A stretch of DNA of 64,000 nt from Novosphingobium sp. 17-62-19 (GCF_002256775.1 NZ_NCII01000003.1:1-64000), one strand, 5' to 3'. Positions 1 to 8,678 are shown, counted from the stretch's first letter. Program-made: numbers and translations. The notes: generated by a model not told the origin, from the sequence alone.

Positions 1-117
1 AAACGCGCCCCTCGCAGCCGTCAACGCCATGATTTATATGCGAAATATCACGATTACGACAGCGAAATCAGCGACTTACTTGGAGAATGTGGGTTCAGGA
101 TGCCGCCCTTGAGGTGA
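1..117 (+). other. Left-edge sequence replacing the end of trhO
   Basis: From base 1 to a TGA at 115-117 one frame stays open for 38 codons on the plus strand and ends in residues MPPLR. It could be the C-terminus of a gene that enters from the left, but it is too short to assign. The stretch from 1 to about 104 has no similarity to a trhO tail, so it looks like sequence joined to trhO by an insertion or rearrangement. I recognise no element end here. Confidence 0.2.
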
Positions 118-734
118 TAGACTTCTTCCACCCCTTCAGCCTTGAGGAACGCGGTGGACTTTTCACAGCGGATTCCACCGGTGCAGAACATGGCGACTTT
201 GGGCGCTTTCCCATCGCCCAGCAATCGCTCCCGCTCACCCCTGAACCATTCAGGGAAATCCCGGAACGTCCGCGTGCGCGGATCGATCGCGCGCTCGAAC
301 GTGCCGACTTCGACCTCGTAATCGTTGCGCGTGTCGATCACGATAGTCTCGGGATCGGCAATCAGTGCGTTCCAATCCTGCGGAGCCACATATGTGCCGA
401 CGTTGGCACGGGGATCTATGTCCGGCTCGCCCATCGTCACGATCTCGCGCTTGACGCGCACTTTCATGCGATAGAACGGCATTTCCGCCGCGCCGGAATA
501 CTTGACGTCCACCTCCGCGCAATCTGGCTGCGCACGGATGAAATCGACCACCTGCGCGATGCCGCCAGAGGTGCCGGCAATCGTCCCGTTGATCCCCTCA
601 CGCGCCACCAGCAGCGTGCCTTTGATCTTCTGCGCCCGGCACACGGTGTCCAGCGCATCGCGCAAAGCTGCGGGATCGGCAACCACGGCAAAGCGATAGA
701 GTGCGGCAACGGTGATCGGCTGGTTGGTCTGCAT
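54..734 (-). CDS. trhO: tRNA uridine(34) hydroxylase TrhO (rhodanese family), 3'-truncated
   Basis: This is a TrhO/YceA-type protein, the rhodanese-domain enzyme that makes 5-hydroxyuridine at tRNA position 34. The N-terminal domain (roughly residues 1-90) is followed by the rhodanese domain with the active-site loop [11 protein letters not shown]. The ATG at 734 is preferred over the upstream TTG at 761 because the family normally starts with a short lead such as [15 protein letters not shown]. Right after the conserved HLKGGIL the frame leaves the family pattern and ends in about 13 unrelated residues. Family members usually run some 60 or more residues further, through a FVFDxRV segment and cysteine-rich tail. 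The protein of 226 residues is therefore C-terminally truncated; activity is uncertain. Confidence 0.85.
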   Translation of the reverse strand: MQTNQPITVAALYRFAVVADPAALRDALDTVCRAQKIKGTLLVAREGINGTIAGTSGGIAQVVDFIRAQPDCAEVDVKYSGAAEMPFYRMKVRVKREIVTMGEPDIDPRANVGTYVAPQDWNALIADPETIVIDTRNDYEVEVGTFERAIDPRTRTFRDFPEWFRGERERLLGDGKAPKVAMFCTGGIRCEKSTAFLKAEGVEEVYHLKGGILNPHSPSKSLISLS

Positions 735-778
735 GGCCACGCCCTTTAGCGCCTGTGCCAAAATTCGCCAGAGGGTGG

Positions 779-1420
779 CTAGATGATAGCCCCCGGCTGC
801 CGATCAGGCGCGGTTTCTGCAAATGCGGGCAAGGCCATGCAGGCCGCCTCCACCGCCGCAATCCGCCCGAAATCGAAACGGGCGCCATAACGGCGTGCGT
901 TGTACAGTTGCGGCACTAACAGCACATCGGCGAGCGTTACCTGCGCGCCGAAGCAGAATGGCCCTTCATGCCCGGCAATCAGTTCTGCACCCGCCGCCAG
1001 CCCGCGTTCAATCGCATCTGCCGCCCAACGCTCCACTCCGGCCTGATCCTGCCCCAGTGCCTTGACCATCTTGAGCACCCGTATGTTCTGCAGCGGGTGT
1101 ATGTCGCAGGCAATGATCTGGGCAAAAGCGCGCACCCGCGCCCGCTCCAGCGGGCTTTGCGGCAAAAACGGCGGTTCGGGATAGACCTCGTCAAGATATT
1201 CGCAGATCGCCATGCTCTGCGTCAGCACTTGCCCATTCACCACCAAAGACGGCACCACGCCTTGCGGATTGACGGCGAGATAATCCGCCGCGCGCTGCTG
1301 GTCATTCAGCAGGTCACGCGGCGCGGTATCCCAAGCCAGCCCTTTGAGCGCCAGTGCGATCCGCACGCGCCACGATGCGCTGGACCGCCAATAGGCATGA
1401 AGGACAATCTCTTCCGACAC
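779..1420 (-). CDS. maiA: Maleylacetoacetate isomerase (zeta-class GST)
   Basis: This 213-residue protein is a glutathione S-transferase-fold enzyme of the maleylacetoacetate isomerase type, which isomerises maleylacetoacetate (or maleylpyruvate) using glutathione. The N-terminal thioredoxin-like half carries the family signature [11 protein letters not shown] at residues 13-23 and the cis-proline region GVVPSLVV. The helical C-terminal half includes the conserved [11 protein letters not shown]. The GTG at 1420 ([11 protein letters not shown]) is chosen because upstream in-frame codons give sequence foreign to the family. It lies tail-to-tail near nothing else of the tyrosine pathway, so the aromatic role is inferred from family alone. 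Confidence 0.87.
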   Translation of the reverse strand: MSEEIVLHAYWRSSASWRVRIALALKGLAWDTAPRDLLNDQQRAADYLAVNPQGVVPSLVVNGQVLTQSMAICEYLDEVYPEPPFLPQSPLERARVRAFAQIIACDIHPLQNIRVLKMVKALGQDQAGVERWAADAIERGLAAGAELIAGHEGPFCFGAQVTLADVLLVPQLYNARRYGARFDFGRIAAVEAACMALPAFAETAPDRQPGAII

Positions 1421-1509
1421 GGCAGCGCACTCCCATTTTGCTGCGCGCGACGTTACCTGCCGACAGACACATTGCAACCCGCCCCGCGCTGCGGTTAGGC
1501 ATTGAGGCA

Positions 1510-2679
1510 ATGACACAGCCCCGCCTCCACCCGATCTATGCCGGAATGCCGGTGACGATCTTCGAAGAAATGTCCGGCCTTTCCCGCCAGACCGGCGCGA
1601 TCAATCTGGGGCAGGGCTTTCCTGATGGGGCTCCGCCGCCTGCGTTGCTGGAGGCACTGGCCCGCGCCTCGATGGAGCGATCTCACCAGTATCCGCCGAT
1701 GGCAGGCATTCCCGAACTGCGCCGCGCCGTGGCCGCATTCTATGCCCGCACGCAAGCGCTGGACCTTCCGCCTGAAAGCGTGATCGTCACCTCCGGCGCG
1801 ACCGAGGCGGTGGCTTCTGCCATCCTTGCCGTGGTGCAGCCGGGCGATGAAGTGCTGCTCTTTTCACCGGCCTACGATGCCTATGCTCCGCTGGTGCGCC
1901 GGGCGGGCGGCGTGCCGGTGTTCATCGCACTACAACCGCCGCTATGGCGCTATGACCATGCCGCAATCGAAGCAGCAATCAGCCCCCGCACCCGCGCTTT
2001 GGTGCTCAACGATCCGCTGAACCCCACCGGCACTGTCGCTTCGCCGTCAGATCTGGCCATGCTTGCGCAACTGTGCGTGACGCACGATCTTTTTGCGATC
2101 TGCGACGAGGTGTGGGAAAATGTCCGCTTCGATGGCCAACCCCACGTTTCGCTCCTTGCCCAGCCCGGCATGAAGACCCGCGCCCTGAAGATCGGATCGG
2201 CAGGCAAGATCTTCGGTGCAACCGGGTGGAAGGTCGGCTGGATCGTTGCCGCGCCCGAGGTGGCCGCCGTGGTCGGCCGCGCACACCAGTTCCTCACCTT
2301 CACCACGCCGCCGATGCTGCAATGGGCCGTGGCGGAAGGTCTGGAGAGTCCGCAGATCGCGCAAAGCTGCACCGCCCGCTGGGCCGAAACCCGCGCAGTT
2401 CTGATCGAAGCCCTCACGTGTGAAGGCTTTGCCCTGCTCCCCAACGCCGCCACGTGGTTCACCTGCATAGATCTCCCCGCGTCGGGCATTCCGCTCGACG
2501 ACCGCACTTTTGCATTGTGCGCGGTCCATGAAGCGGGTGTTGCCACCATCCCACTATCCGCGCTGTGGGAAGGTTCTAGTGCCCCCACCGACATAGCCCG
2601 CCTGTGTCACTGCAAGCCCGCAGCGATGCTGGTGGAGGCGGTGGAGAGGCTAGCGCGGTGGCGGGATGGCGGGGCTTAG
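1510..2679 (+). CDS. PLP-dependent aminotransferase, class I/II
   Basis: A 389-residue fold-type I aminotransferase. Visible landmarks are the substrate-arm motif INLGQGFPDG near residues 31-40, LNDPLNPTG at about 167-174, the PLP-contacting ICDEV around 197-201, and the Schiff-base lysine in SAGKIFGATGWKVGW at about K233. The GQGFPDG and TTPPMLQWA patterns resemble the kynurenine/methionine aminotransferase branch (YbdL-like) more than classical aspartate aminotransferase, but the substrate cannot be fixed. The start is ATG 1510 with a GAGG just upstream. The stop codon TAG is supplied by an inserted MITE. Confidence 0.85.
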   Translation: MTQPRLHPIYAGMPVTIFEEMSGLSRQTGAINLGQGFPDGAPPPALLEALARASMERSHQYPPMAGIPELRRAVAAFYARTQALDLPPESVIVTSGATEAVASAILAVVQPGDEVLLFSPAYDAYAPLVRRAGGVPVFIALQPPLWRYDHAAIEAAISPRTRALVLNDPLNPTGTVASPSDLAMLAQLCVTHDLFAICDEVWENVRFDGQPHVSLLAQPGMKTRALKIGSAGKIFGATGWKVGWIVAAPEVAAVVGRAHQFLTFTTPPMLQWAVAEGLESPQIAQSCTARWAETRAVLIEALTCEGFALLPNAATWFTCIDLPASGIPLDDRTFALCAVHEAGVATIPLSALWEGSSAPTDIARLCHCKPAAMLVEAVERLARWRDGGA

Positions 2680-2709
2680 AGCACTTTCCAACCAATCTGG
2701 CTCACCACG
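2679..2709. repeat. Left terminal inverted repeat of the MITE
   Basis: This is the exact reverse complement of 2915-2945, 31 bp without mismatch. The first G is the third base of the upstream aminotransferase stop codon TAG. Confidence 0.9.
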
Positions 2710-2914
2710 ACGGAGCCGATTTTGGTCGAGTGCAAGGATCGAGGAGGGAGCCATGCCATTGCATAGTGACCGACGAGAGACGCAGCAATCGGCCAAAAGG
2801 GGCCCGCCCCTGCGGGGTTGCCGCAGGAAGCCCCTCGGACCGCGTCGCCTTGTTTAGACGGGCAACCAGCCCGCCCTGCACAAGGCTCCTTGCCGAGAAG
2901 CTCCCTGCGGCAAT

Positions 2915-2945
2915 CGTGGTGAGCCAGATTGGTTGGAAAGTGCTC
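2915..2945. repeat. Right terminal inverted repeat of the MITE
   Basis: Partner of 2679-2709. Its last base, read on the minus strand, supplies the G of the TAG stop of the convergent secreted-protein gene. Confidence 0.9.
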
Positions 2946-3538
2946 TAATGCTTCACCAGCGCGTCCCACTCCCCCCACGCAATTGCCCGGCCCGGATAGG
3001 CCACGCGCGCAAAAGGCCATTCCTTGGCCACCCATGCCTGCACCCAGGCATAAAGCGCGGCATCAAAGCCTGCGTCGTGTTCCGCCTTCGTGACCCACAG
3101 CCGCACCACTGCATCATAGCCCGCCACCGGGCTGGGTGAAACATAAACACTACCGCGTTCGCGCGTGCCATCGGATGTCAGCACACCATAGGCAAACGAC
3201 TTGCGCGCCCGAAAGCGAGCCTGCTCGCCCTCCATGTCTTTGATCGCATCAGCATCGGTCAGCCCGGCGTGTGGCCAATCCGTGCTGCGGGTGAAAGTCT
3301 GCTGCAGGTGTGCGATCGACGCCATGTAGGCATCGAAATCGATTTTAACCAAATCCGGGCCGAGCGGCACCAGCTTGAATCCCGGCCCTTCCACCAGTGT
3401 CGGCACGGCAAAGTCCGCTGGAACCAGTGGCGGCACTGGCGCTGTAACCACTGCTTCTGCCGCCTGCGCAAACGCTGGCCCCGCTTGCAGCGCCAACACC
3501 GCCAAACCCAGCTTTGCGCTCGTGACCCTCAAACCCAT
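2945..3538 (-). CDS. Secreted protein of unknown function
   Basis: A protein of about 197 residues with a clear Sec signal peptide (basic start, hydrophobic LGLAVLALQAGPAFA, cleavage after AFA or AQA). The mature part is globular, has no membrane segment, and shows a block with YVSPSPVAGYDAVVRLWVT followed by an aromatic helix. That layout is reminiscent of GNAT-like folds in secreted alphaproteobacterial proteins, but I cannot assign a function. The ATG at 3538 is preferred over 3544 because a GGAG lies eight to nine bases ahead of it and only three ahead of the other. Its stop lies in the right MITE terminal repeat. Confidence 0.7.
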   Translation of the reverse strand: MGLRVTSAKLGLAVLALQAGPAFAQAAEAVVTAPVPPLVPADFAVPTLVEGPGFKLVPLGPDLVKIDFDAYMASIAHLQQTFTRSTDWPHAGLTDADAIKDMEGEQARFRARKSFAYGVLTSDGTRERGSVYVSPSPVAGYDAVVRLWVTKAEHDAGFDAALYAWVQAWVAKEWPFARVAYPGRAIAWGEWDALVKH

Positions 3539-3615
3539 CGACATTGCTCCATCGAAACCGATGGCGAGCTAATGATGTTGGAACCCGCGTTAGCAATACG
3601 CCATTTACCACCGTC

Positions 3616-5391
3616 TCAAAGCGGCCACGCCCACAGGATCAGTGGCGTGCCAATCACCACGACCAGCACCGAAAGCGGTGCGCCAAGCCTTGCGTAATCG
3701 CCAAAGCGATAGCCGCCCGGCCCCAGCACCAGCGTGTTGCACTGGTGGCCGATGGGGGTGAGGAAATCGCAGCCTGCGCCAATGGCGGTGGCAATCAGGA
3801 AGGCTTCGGGGCGGTAATGGAGCTGTTCGGCAAAGACCGCAGCAATCGGGGCCATGACGAGCACCGTCGCGGCGTTGTTCAGAAACGGAGTGACAGCCAT
3901 TGCCGCCACAAGGATCAATGCCACCGCACCCCATGCCGGAAGCTGCACGGCGAAATTGGCCAGCACTACGGCGATCAGGTCAGAAGCACCGGTGGTCTGC
4001 AACGATTCACTTACTGGAATCAGCGCCGCCAACATGATCAGGATCGGCCATTCAATCGCCTTGTAAGCCTCGTCCGCGGGCAGCGCTCCGGTAATCACGG
4101 TAAGGCTGGCAGCAGCAAAGAACGCCATCGCTGCTGGCACAACTCCGCTGCCTGCCGCCACCATGGCGCAGGCAAGGATTATCAGCGGCAGCCAGCGTGC
4201 CTTGCGCGATCCGAGGCCGATCTGGCGCTCGGCCAGCGGAAGCGCGCCCATTTCGGAAAGGCGGGCGGGCATGGTTTCCAGCGGCCCTTGCAGCACGATC
4301 ACATCGCCTGCCTGCAGCACGGTGTTGCCCGGCTTGTTGGCAATCGTTGCACCTTCGCGCGATATCGCGATCAGGTTGATGCCAAGTCTGTCGCGCATGT
4401 TCAGCCGCCGGGCAGTACGGCCGATCAGCGCCGAATCCGAGCGGATCACAGCCTCGATCACGCCGATGTTATCGGCCCGCTGCGGCTCGTCTCCTTTGCC
4501 CTTGCCGTCGCCGGCCAGCGTCAGCCGGTCCGCCGCCACGATGCGTTCCAGCACATCGGGCTCACCGCTGAGGATCAGCACGTCGCCTTCGCCAATGGTG
4601 GTGTAGGGCAACACCTCGCCACGCATGTCACCGCGCATCAATCCGGTTACGCCGATTTCGCCTTCGTTCCGCTCGTGGAATTCGGCAACGGTAAGGCCTG
4701 CCACCGGCGAGCCTTCGGTCACGGTTGCCTCGATCACATAGGCCGAGATGTTGATCGCCTCAGCCATGCCTTGTGCGGCATTGCGGTCCGTCGGCAGCAG
4801 CCGCCAGCCCACGCTGAGGAACAGCAATCCGACCACCAGCAGCGCAGCGCCCGTCGGCAGGTAATCGAACATGCCGAATGGCTCGCCCGTCATCTCCTCA
4901 CGCACGCGCGATACGATGATGTTGGGCGACGTGCCGATCAGCGTGGTGAGGCCCCCAAGCAGCGAGGCAAAGGCCATCGGCATCAGGTAGAGCGAGGGCG
5001 AGGCCTTGTTCTTGCGCGCCATTTGCACCGCGCCCGGCATCAGCATGGCCAGTGCGCCAACATTCTTGATAAAGCCGGAGGCGACGCCCACCGCCGCAGA
5101 CATCACCAGCATCTGTGCCTGCGGGCGCTTGATCCGCTGTGCCAACGATTGCAGCAAGCCTTCGATCAGCCCGGACCGCTGAACTGCCGCAGACAGGACC
5201 AGCGCCGATCCAACGATCACCACAATATCATCGGAAAAGCCAGAAAACGCGTCTTTTGGCGAGACAACGCCCAGCGCAATTGCCGCCAGCAGTGCAATCA
5301 CCGCTGTCACGTCATACCGAAAACGGCCCCATAGAAACAGGGCCATCATCCCGCCGAGCGTGGCCAGCGAGAGCCACTGGGGTGTTGTCAT
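3616..5391 (-). CDS. SLC13/DASS-type permease with two RCK_C (TrkA-C) domains
   Basis: A 591-residue inner-membrane transporter of the divalent anion:sodium symporter superfamily. Hydrophobic segments occupy residues 1-200 and 400-591, separated by a soluble insert at about 205-390 that contains two TrkA-C/RCK_C-like units (first around VIEATVTEGSPVAGLTV, second around VIEAVIRSDSALIGRTA). Duplicate signature loops lie in the membrane halves: FIKNVGALAMLMP with LIGTSPNIIV, and FLNNAATVLVMAP with DFLTPIGHQCN. The substrate could be sulfate, a dicarboxylate or another anion; the architecture alone does not decide. It is a single gene with no obvious partner. Confidence 0.85.
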   Translation of the reverse strand: MTTPQWLSLATLGGMMALFLWGRFRYDVTAVIALLAAIALGVVSPKDAFSGFSDDIVVIVGSALVLSAAVQRSGLIEGLLQSLAQRIKRPQAQMLVMSAAVGVASGFIKNVGALAMLMPGAVQMARKNKASPSLYLMPMAFASLLGGLTTLIGTSPNIIVSRVREEMTGEPFGMFDYLPTGAALLVVGLLFLSVGWRLLPTDRNAAQGMAEAINISAYVIEATVTEGSPVAGLTVAEFHERNEGEIGVTGLMRGDMRGEVLPYTTIGEGDVLILSGEPDVLERIVAADRLTLAGDGKGKGDEPQRADNIGVIEAVIRSDSALIGRTARRLNMRDRLGINLIAISREGATIANKPGNTVLQAGDVIVLQGPLETMPARLSEMGALPLAERQIGLGSRKARWLPLIILACAMVAAGSGVVPAAMAFFAAASLTVITGALPADEAYKAIEWPILIMLAALIPVSESLQTTGASDLIAVVLANFAVQLPAWGAVALILVAAMAVTPFLNNAATVLVMAPIAAVFAEQLHYRPEAFLIATAIGAGCDFLTPIGHQCNTLVLGPGGYRFGDYARLGAPLSVLVVVIGTPLILWAWPL

Positions 5392-5444
5392 TGCGTTGGA
5401 TATTTCATTGCCGGGAGAATGATCGACCGGCGTTCAGGTTCCAC

Positions 5445-6050
5445 TCAACCGAATAGCAGTTCGCCCTGCCGGGGCAGATTGCGCGGTAGCTGGCGCGGCG
5501 GTGGCGGAGTGGCCATGCGATGCGACAGCAGGCAGCGCGCCATACCCTGCAACACATAGACCGCGTGGCGCTGCCCACCCCGATTCTCATGATCCACGGC
5601 AAAGCCCTTGTAATAGCGCTTCAACAGCCCCGCGCCGACCAGTTCTGACACGGCCCGGCTGAGATTGGTCTTGCCCGAAGCGCGCACCCGGTCACGCACT
5701 TCATCCTCCACCAGCGCGGCAGCGGCGACGGGATCGACTGGCATCCGATCTTCAAGGATAAGGTCAGATTTCACCCGCTCCGCCAGCGCCACGCGGCGGG
5801 GATCGCGCCGGCCCATCGGGGCGAGGCTGTCACACAGGAAATCGCGCAATGTGAACTGCTTGTTGCCCCGCCGGACAAACGGCCCAGCCTCCCCACCTGC
5901 ATCGGCGACTTCAGCAATAAGGCTGAGCACCATGAAGGCATAGCGCGGACGCGTGCTGGCTTGCGCCAGGCAATCGAGCAGCGATGACACCGGACTGGGG
6001 GAGCCAGAGTTGAGGGAGGATGAACCTAGGAGGATCGCCGATTGGAACAT
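5445..6050 (-). CDS. Winged-helix-like protein of unknown function
   Basis: A protein of about 201 residues that I do not recognise. The C-terminal half has a helix-turn-helix followed by a wing: KTNLSRAVSELVGAGLLKR and then RGGQRHAVYVL, at about residues 125-170, which suggests DNA binding. The tail is rich in proline and arginine. ATG 6050 is the most likely start although no good ribosome binding site is visible; the frame is open further upstream, but that extension reads as low-complexity non-family sequence. A perfect inverted repeat at 6135-6164 lies in its upstream region and may be its own operator. A replication or regulatory role is possible but unproven. Confidence 0.55.
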   Translation of the reverse strand: MFQSAILLGSSSLNSGSPSPVSSLLDCLAQASTRPRYAFMVLSLIAEVADAGGEAGPFVRRGNKQFTLRDFLCDSLAPMGRRDPRRVALAERVKSDLILEDRMPVDPVAAAALVEDEVRDRVRASGKTNLSRAVSELVGAGLLKRYYKGFAVDHENRGGQRHAVYVLQGMARCLLSHRMATPPPPRQLPRNLPRQGELLFG

Positions 6051-6134
6051 TTCGTGATTCAACAAAGCACATAACGGGATTTCTGTGAATCCCTTCCGTG
6101 CCCATCCCACCGCAAAAGGCAACATTTGTCCTCT

Positions 6135-6164
6135 GTGACACTTTGCCCGAAGGTAAAGTGTCAC
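6135..6164. promoter_or_regulatory. Perfect 10-bp inverted repeat, candidate operator
   Basis: GTGACACTTT at 6135-6144 pairs without mismatch with AAAGTGTCAC at 6155-6164 across a 10-base spacer. It is in the gap between the lactonase stop (6191) and the winged-helix gene start (6050), both on the minus strand. There is no T run on either side, so an operator is likelier than a terminator. Confidence 0.5.
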
Positions 6165-6190
6165 GAATGCCCCTTTACCCTGGCCAAGCC

Positions 6191-7072
6191 TCAGGCCACT
6201 TGCCCAGTGAATGGCATAGGCGCATTGCCTGTGACTCCGCCGCAATCCACTTCGAACAGCGCGCCGTCAAATTCAGAAGGCTCAAGCCCTGTTGCTGCTG
6301 ACGTCACGAACATGCGGTCCAGCCCTTCGCCCGCAAACGCGATATTGGTTATGCGCCGCGCTGGCAGTTCGATCGTGCGATCCCGGCTGCCGTCCGCCGC
6401 GAAGCGGGTAATGCGGCCGCCGTCCCAATGCGCCACCCACACGAAGCCTTGACTGTCGGTGGTCATCCCGTCTGGATAGCCATCATCCTCATCAAATTCG
6501 ACGAAAACCCGGTCCTTGCGAGCCGCACCATCATCAAGCGCAAAGCGATAGATCAACCGGCGTCCGCTGTCGGCATGATACATCCATTGGCCGCAGTGTG
6601 AAAAGGCAGGACCGTTGGGCACGAGATAGCCAATGTCGATCATCCGTACTTCGCCTTCGGGACTGATGCGATAGAGCGCGCCGCTGGCTTGCGTCTCGCT
6701 CATGTCCATCGTGCCACACCAGATCGCACCGCTGGCATCAGTCTTGCCATCGTTCATTCGGTTTCCGGGCAAGTGGGCCTCAAGCGCCTTGCGTGGACCG
6801 ATTTCAACCGGATCAAGGCTGATAGTGGCAATGCCGGAGCGAAAACCGCCGACCAGACTGCCCGTTGAGCCATTGGAGGCGCTTGTCACTACCCAACCCA
6901 ACGGCTCGGGCATGTCCCAGCGCTCAATCTTGCCGGTGGCAAGGGTCAACCGGTTAAGTGCCGGGGCGAGTATATCCACCCAGTAGAATGCCCCGTCACG
7001 CGGGCACCATAACGCGCCTTCACCCAAAACATCACGCTGTGCACCGCGTTCGATCTTCTTCCAGAGTGTCAT
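6191..7072 (-). CDS. SMP-30/gluconolactonase-family sugar lactonase
   Basis: A 293-residue six-bladed beta-propeller lactonase of the SMP-30/XylC/AraL type, which hydrolyses aldonolactones in oxidative pentose or hexose pathways. Metal-site features are visible: the early glutamate in LGEGALW (about E18), the asparagine in GNRMNDGKTD, and the aspartate in YPDGMTTDSQG. No signal peptide, so cytoplasmic. It is divergent from the FucP-like transporter and close to the semialdehyde dehydrogenase, which suggests a pentonolactone substrate. A second paralogue sits in the xylose operon at 41718-42608, so this one may serve a different sugar such as L-arabinose; that is inference. Confidence 0.82.
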   Translation of the reverse strand: MTLWKKIERGAQRDVLGEGALWCPRDGAFYWVDILAPALNRLTLATGKIERWDMPEPLGWVVTSASNGSTGSLVGGFRSGIATISLDPVEIGPRKALEAHLPGNRMNDGKTDASGAIWCGTMDMSETQASGALYRISPEGEVRMIDIGYLVPNGPAFSHCGQWMYHADSGRRLIYRFALDDGAARKDRVFVEFDEDDGYPDGMTTDSQGFVWVAHWDGGRITRFAADGSRDRTIELPARRITNIAFAGEGLDRMFVTSAATGLEPSEFDGALFEVDCGGVTGNAPMPFTGQVA

Positions 7073-7248
7073 TGTGTCAACCTCAGTGCGAAATTCAGTG
7101 CCAGTATCGATGGTTGTGGTGCAGGAGACTCGTGGTCAAGGCGATGCAGTGGGAAGCTTGTTCAAAGACTCGCGCCGGATTTCCTGCCGCGGCCCATCCT
7201 CTTTCGCCGGTCATTCATCCCAACCATTGACGGCACGACGACAGATAT

Positions 7249-7257
7249 ATAGTCCGA
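7249..7257 (-). promoter_or_regulatory. Candidate GntR/FCD operator half
   Basis: On the minus strand this reads TCGGACTAT within ATTTGTCGGACTATATAT. The same nine bases occur at 16775-16783, ahead of the GntR-family regulator gene. The site lies in the divergent gap (7073-7335) between the lactonase and the FucP-like transporter. It is only a shared 9-mer, so weak evidence. Confidence 0.3.
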
Positions 7258-7335
7258 CAAATGAAATGAGTGCAAGCCGCATGTCGGCAAAGGCGCCAGC
7301 AATTTGGCACTTGCAGTTTGAGAGGAGCGCACCTG

Positions 7336-8652
7336 ATGCCGCCTGTGATGTCTTCGTCTGGAACACCACCGCAAGATGCGGCAGGCAGCAAGGACTCTAC
7401 AGGGCAACACGCCGCAGTCCGCTATGGCCCATCGCTTGGATTGCTGGCGAGCCTGTTCTTCATGTGGGGCTTCATCACGGTGATCAACAACACTCTGCTG
7501 CCGCACCTGCGCAGCGTGTTCGATCTGAACTATACGCAGACAACATTGATCGAATCGGTGTGGTTCATCGCCTATTTCGTGGCATCGATCCCCTCGGCCA
7601 AACTGATCGAGAAGATCGGCTATCAGAAGTCGCTGGTGATCGGCCTGCTGGTCATGGCGGCAGGCGCACTGGGCATGATGCTGGCAGCATCGTTGCCATC
7701 CTATGGCGTAACGCTGGTCATGCTCTTCGTGATCGCCAGCGGCATCACTTTGCTGCAAGTCGCTGCCAACCCCTACGTCGCCGTGGTCGGAAAGCCGGAA
7801 ACCGCATCATCGCGCCTCAATCTGGTGCAGGCGATGAACTCGGCCGGCACGATGCTCGCACCGATGTTCGGCGCCTATCTGATCCTGGGCCGGTCCAAGG
7901 GCGGCACGGCGGCTTCCGGCACCGTGCTCACCCAGGCAGAGCGCATGGCCGACGCGCAATCGGTGATCCTGCCCTATGGCCTTGTCGCCGTCGTTCTGGT
8001 CATCCTGGCCGTTGTCATCGCACGCTTTCCCTTGCCCGCCATGGGCAACGCCACGCAGCGGCTCGCGCCCGAAGAGCGCGCCAGGCTCTCGCTGTGGAAG
8101 CACCGGAATCTGGTGTTCGGCATCCCTGCCATCTTCATCTACCTCATCGCCGAAATCGGCGTCGCCAACCTCTTCGTCAACTTCGTCAGCCAGCCCGATA
8201 TCGCCAATCTGACCCAGGAACAGGCCGGCCACTACCTCACCTTCCTGTGGGGCGGCATGATGATCGGGCGCTTCCTTGGTTCTGCCATCATGCAGAAGAT
8301 CGATGCAGCGCTGGTGCTCGCCGTCTTCTCGATCGGCGCTTTCGTCGTCATGCTGATCGCTGTATTCACCACCGGACCTGCCGCCATGTGGGCGCTGATC
8401 CTTGTCGGACTGTTCCACTCCATCATGTTCCCCACCATCTTCACGCTGGGGATCAAGGGCCTCGGACCCCTCACCGAAGAAGGGTCCGGCCTGCTCATCA
8501 TGGCCATTGCCGGCGGCGCGCTCGTCGTCGTCCAGGGATGGATCGCAGACGCCTATGGCCTACAATCCTCCTTCCTCCTGACCGCTGCCTGCGAACTCTA
8601 CATCCTGTTCTACGCACTGTGGGGGGCAAAGCCGACGGGCCAGACTGTCTGA
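7336..8652 (+). CDS. FucP/GluP-type sugar MFS transporter
   Basis: A 438-residue, twelve-segment major facilitator of the fucose/glucose/galactose:proton symporter type. Family marks include FFMWGFITVINNTLLPHL in the first membrane helix and LLQVAANPYVAVVGKPETASSRLNLVQAMNSAG split over helices 4-5. The ATG at 7336 has AGGAG about nine bases upstream; further upstream codons give no family sequence. It would import a monosaccharide, probably a pentose given the adjacent lactonase and KGSADH genes. It is followed after 90 bases by the dehydrogenase gene in the same direction, so co-transcription is likely. Confidence 0.87.
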   Translation: MPPVMSSSGTPPQDAAGSKDSTGQHAAVRYGPSLGLLASLFFMWGFITVINNTLLPHLRSVFDLNYTQTTLIESVWFIAYFVASIPSAKLIEKIGYQKSLVIGLLVMAAGALGMMLAASLPSYGVTLVMLFVIASGITLLQVAANPYVAVVGKPETASSRLNLVQAMNSAGTMLAPMFGAYLILGRSKGGTAASGTVLTQAERMADAQSVILPYGLVAVVLVILAVVIARFPLPAMGNATQRLAPEERARLSLWKHRNLVFGIPAIFIYLIAEIGVANLFVNFVSQPDIANLTQEQAGHYLTFLWGGMMIGRFLGSAIMQKIDAALVLAVFSIGAFVVMLIAVFTTGPAAMWALILVGLFHSIMFPTIFTLGIKGLGPLTEEGSGLLIMAIAGGALVVVQGWIADAYGLQSSFLLTAACELYILFYALWGAKPTGQTV

Positions 8653-8678
8653 TCCGCACAAGAAAACCCCCGTTGGCC

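Larger units (their letters stand above)
2679..2945. mobile_element. MITE, 267 bp, 31-bp perfect terminal inverted repeats, TA target duplication
   Basis: The two ends, 2679-2709 and 2915-2945, are perfect 31-bp inverted repeats beginning GAGCACTTTCCAACC. A TA dinucleotide flanks each end (2677-2678 and 2946-2947), the target duplication expected of IS630/Tc1-mariner-type transposition. There is no transposase inside, so it would need one in trans. The core has a nested hairpin at about 2798-2835 (outer arms AGGGGC/GCCCCT, inner arms CCTGCGG/CCGCAGG). Removing the element plus one TA restores GCT-TAA on the plus strand and CAT-TAA on the minus strand, so both neighbouring genes would have ended at the same TA. 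Family assignment rests on TA duplication and repeat form only. Confidence 0.85.

Noticed and set aside
3544..5334. A 596-residue open frame on the plus strand opposite the SLC13 permease
   Set aside because: The minus-strand frame gives a clear permease; the plus-strand product is rich in H, R and Q with no family pattern, typical of an antisense shadow in GC-rich DNA.
6051..6245. Upstream extension of the winged-helix-like gene to 6245
   Set aside because: The added residues overlap the end of the lactonase gene and would run through the perfect inverted repeat at 6135-6164, which is better explained as regulatory DNA.
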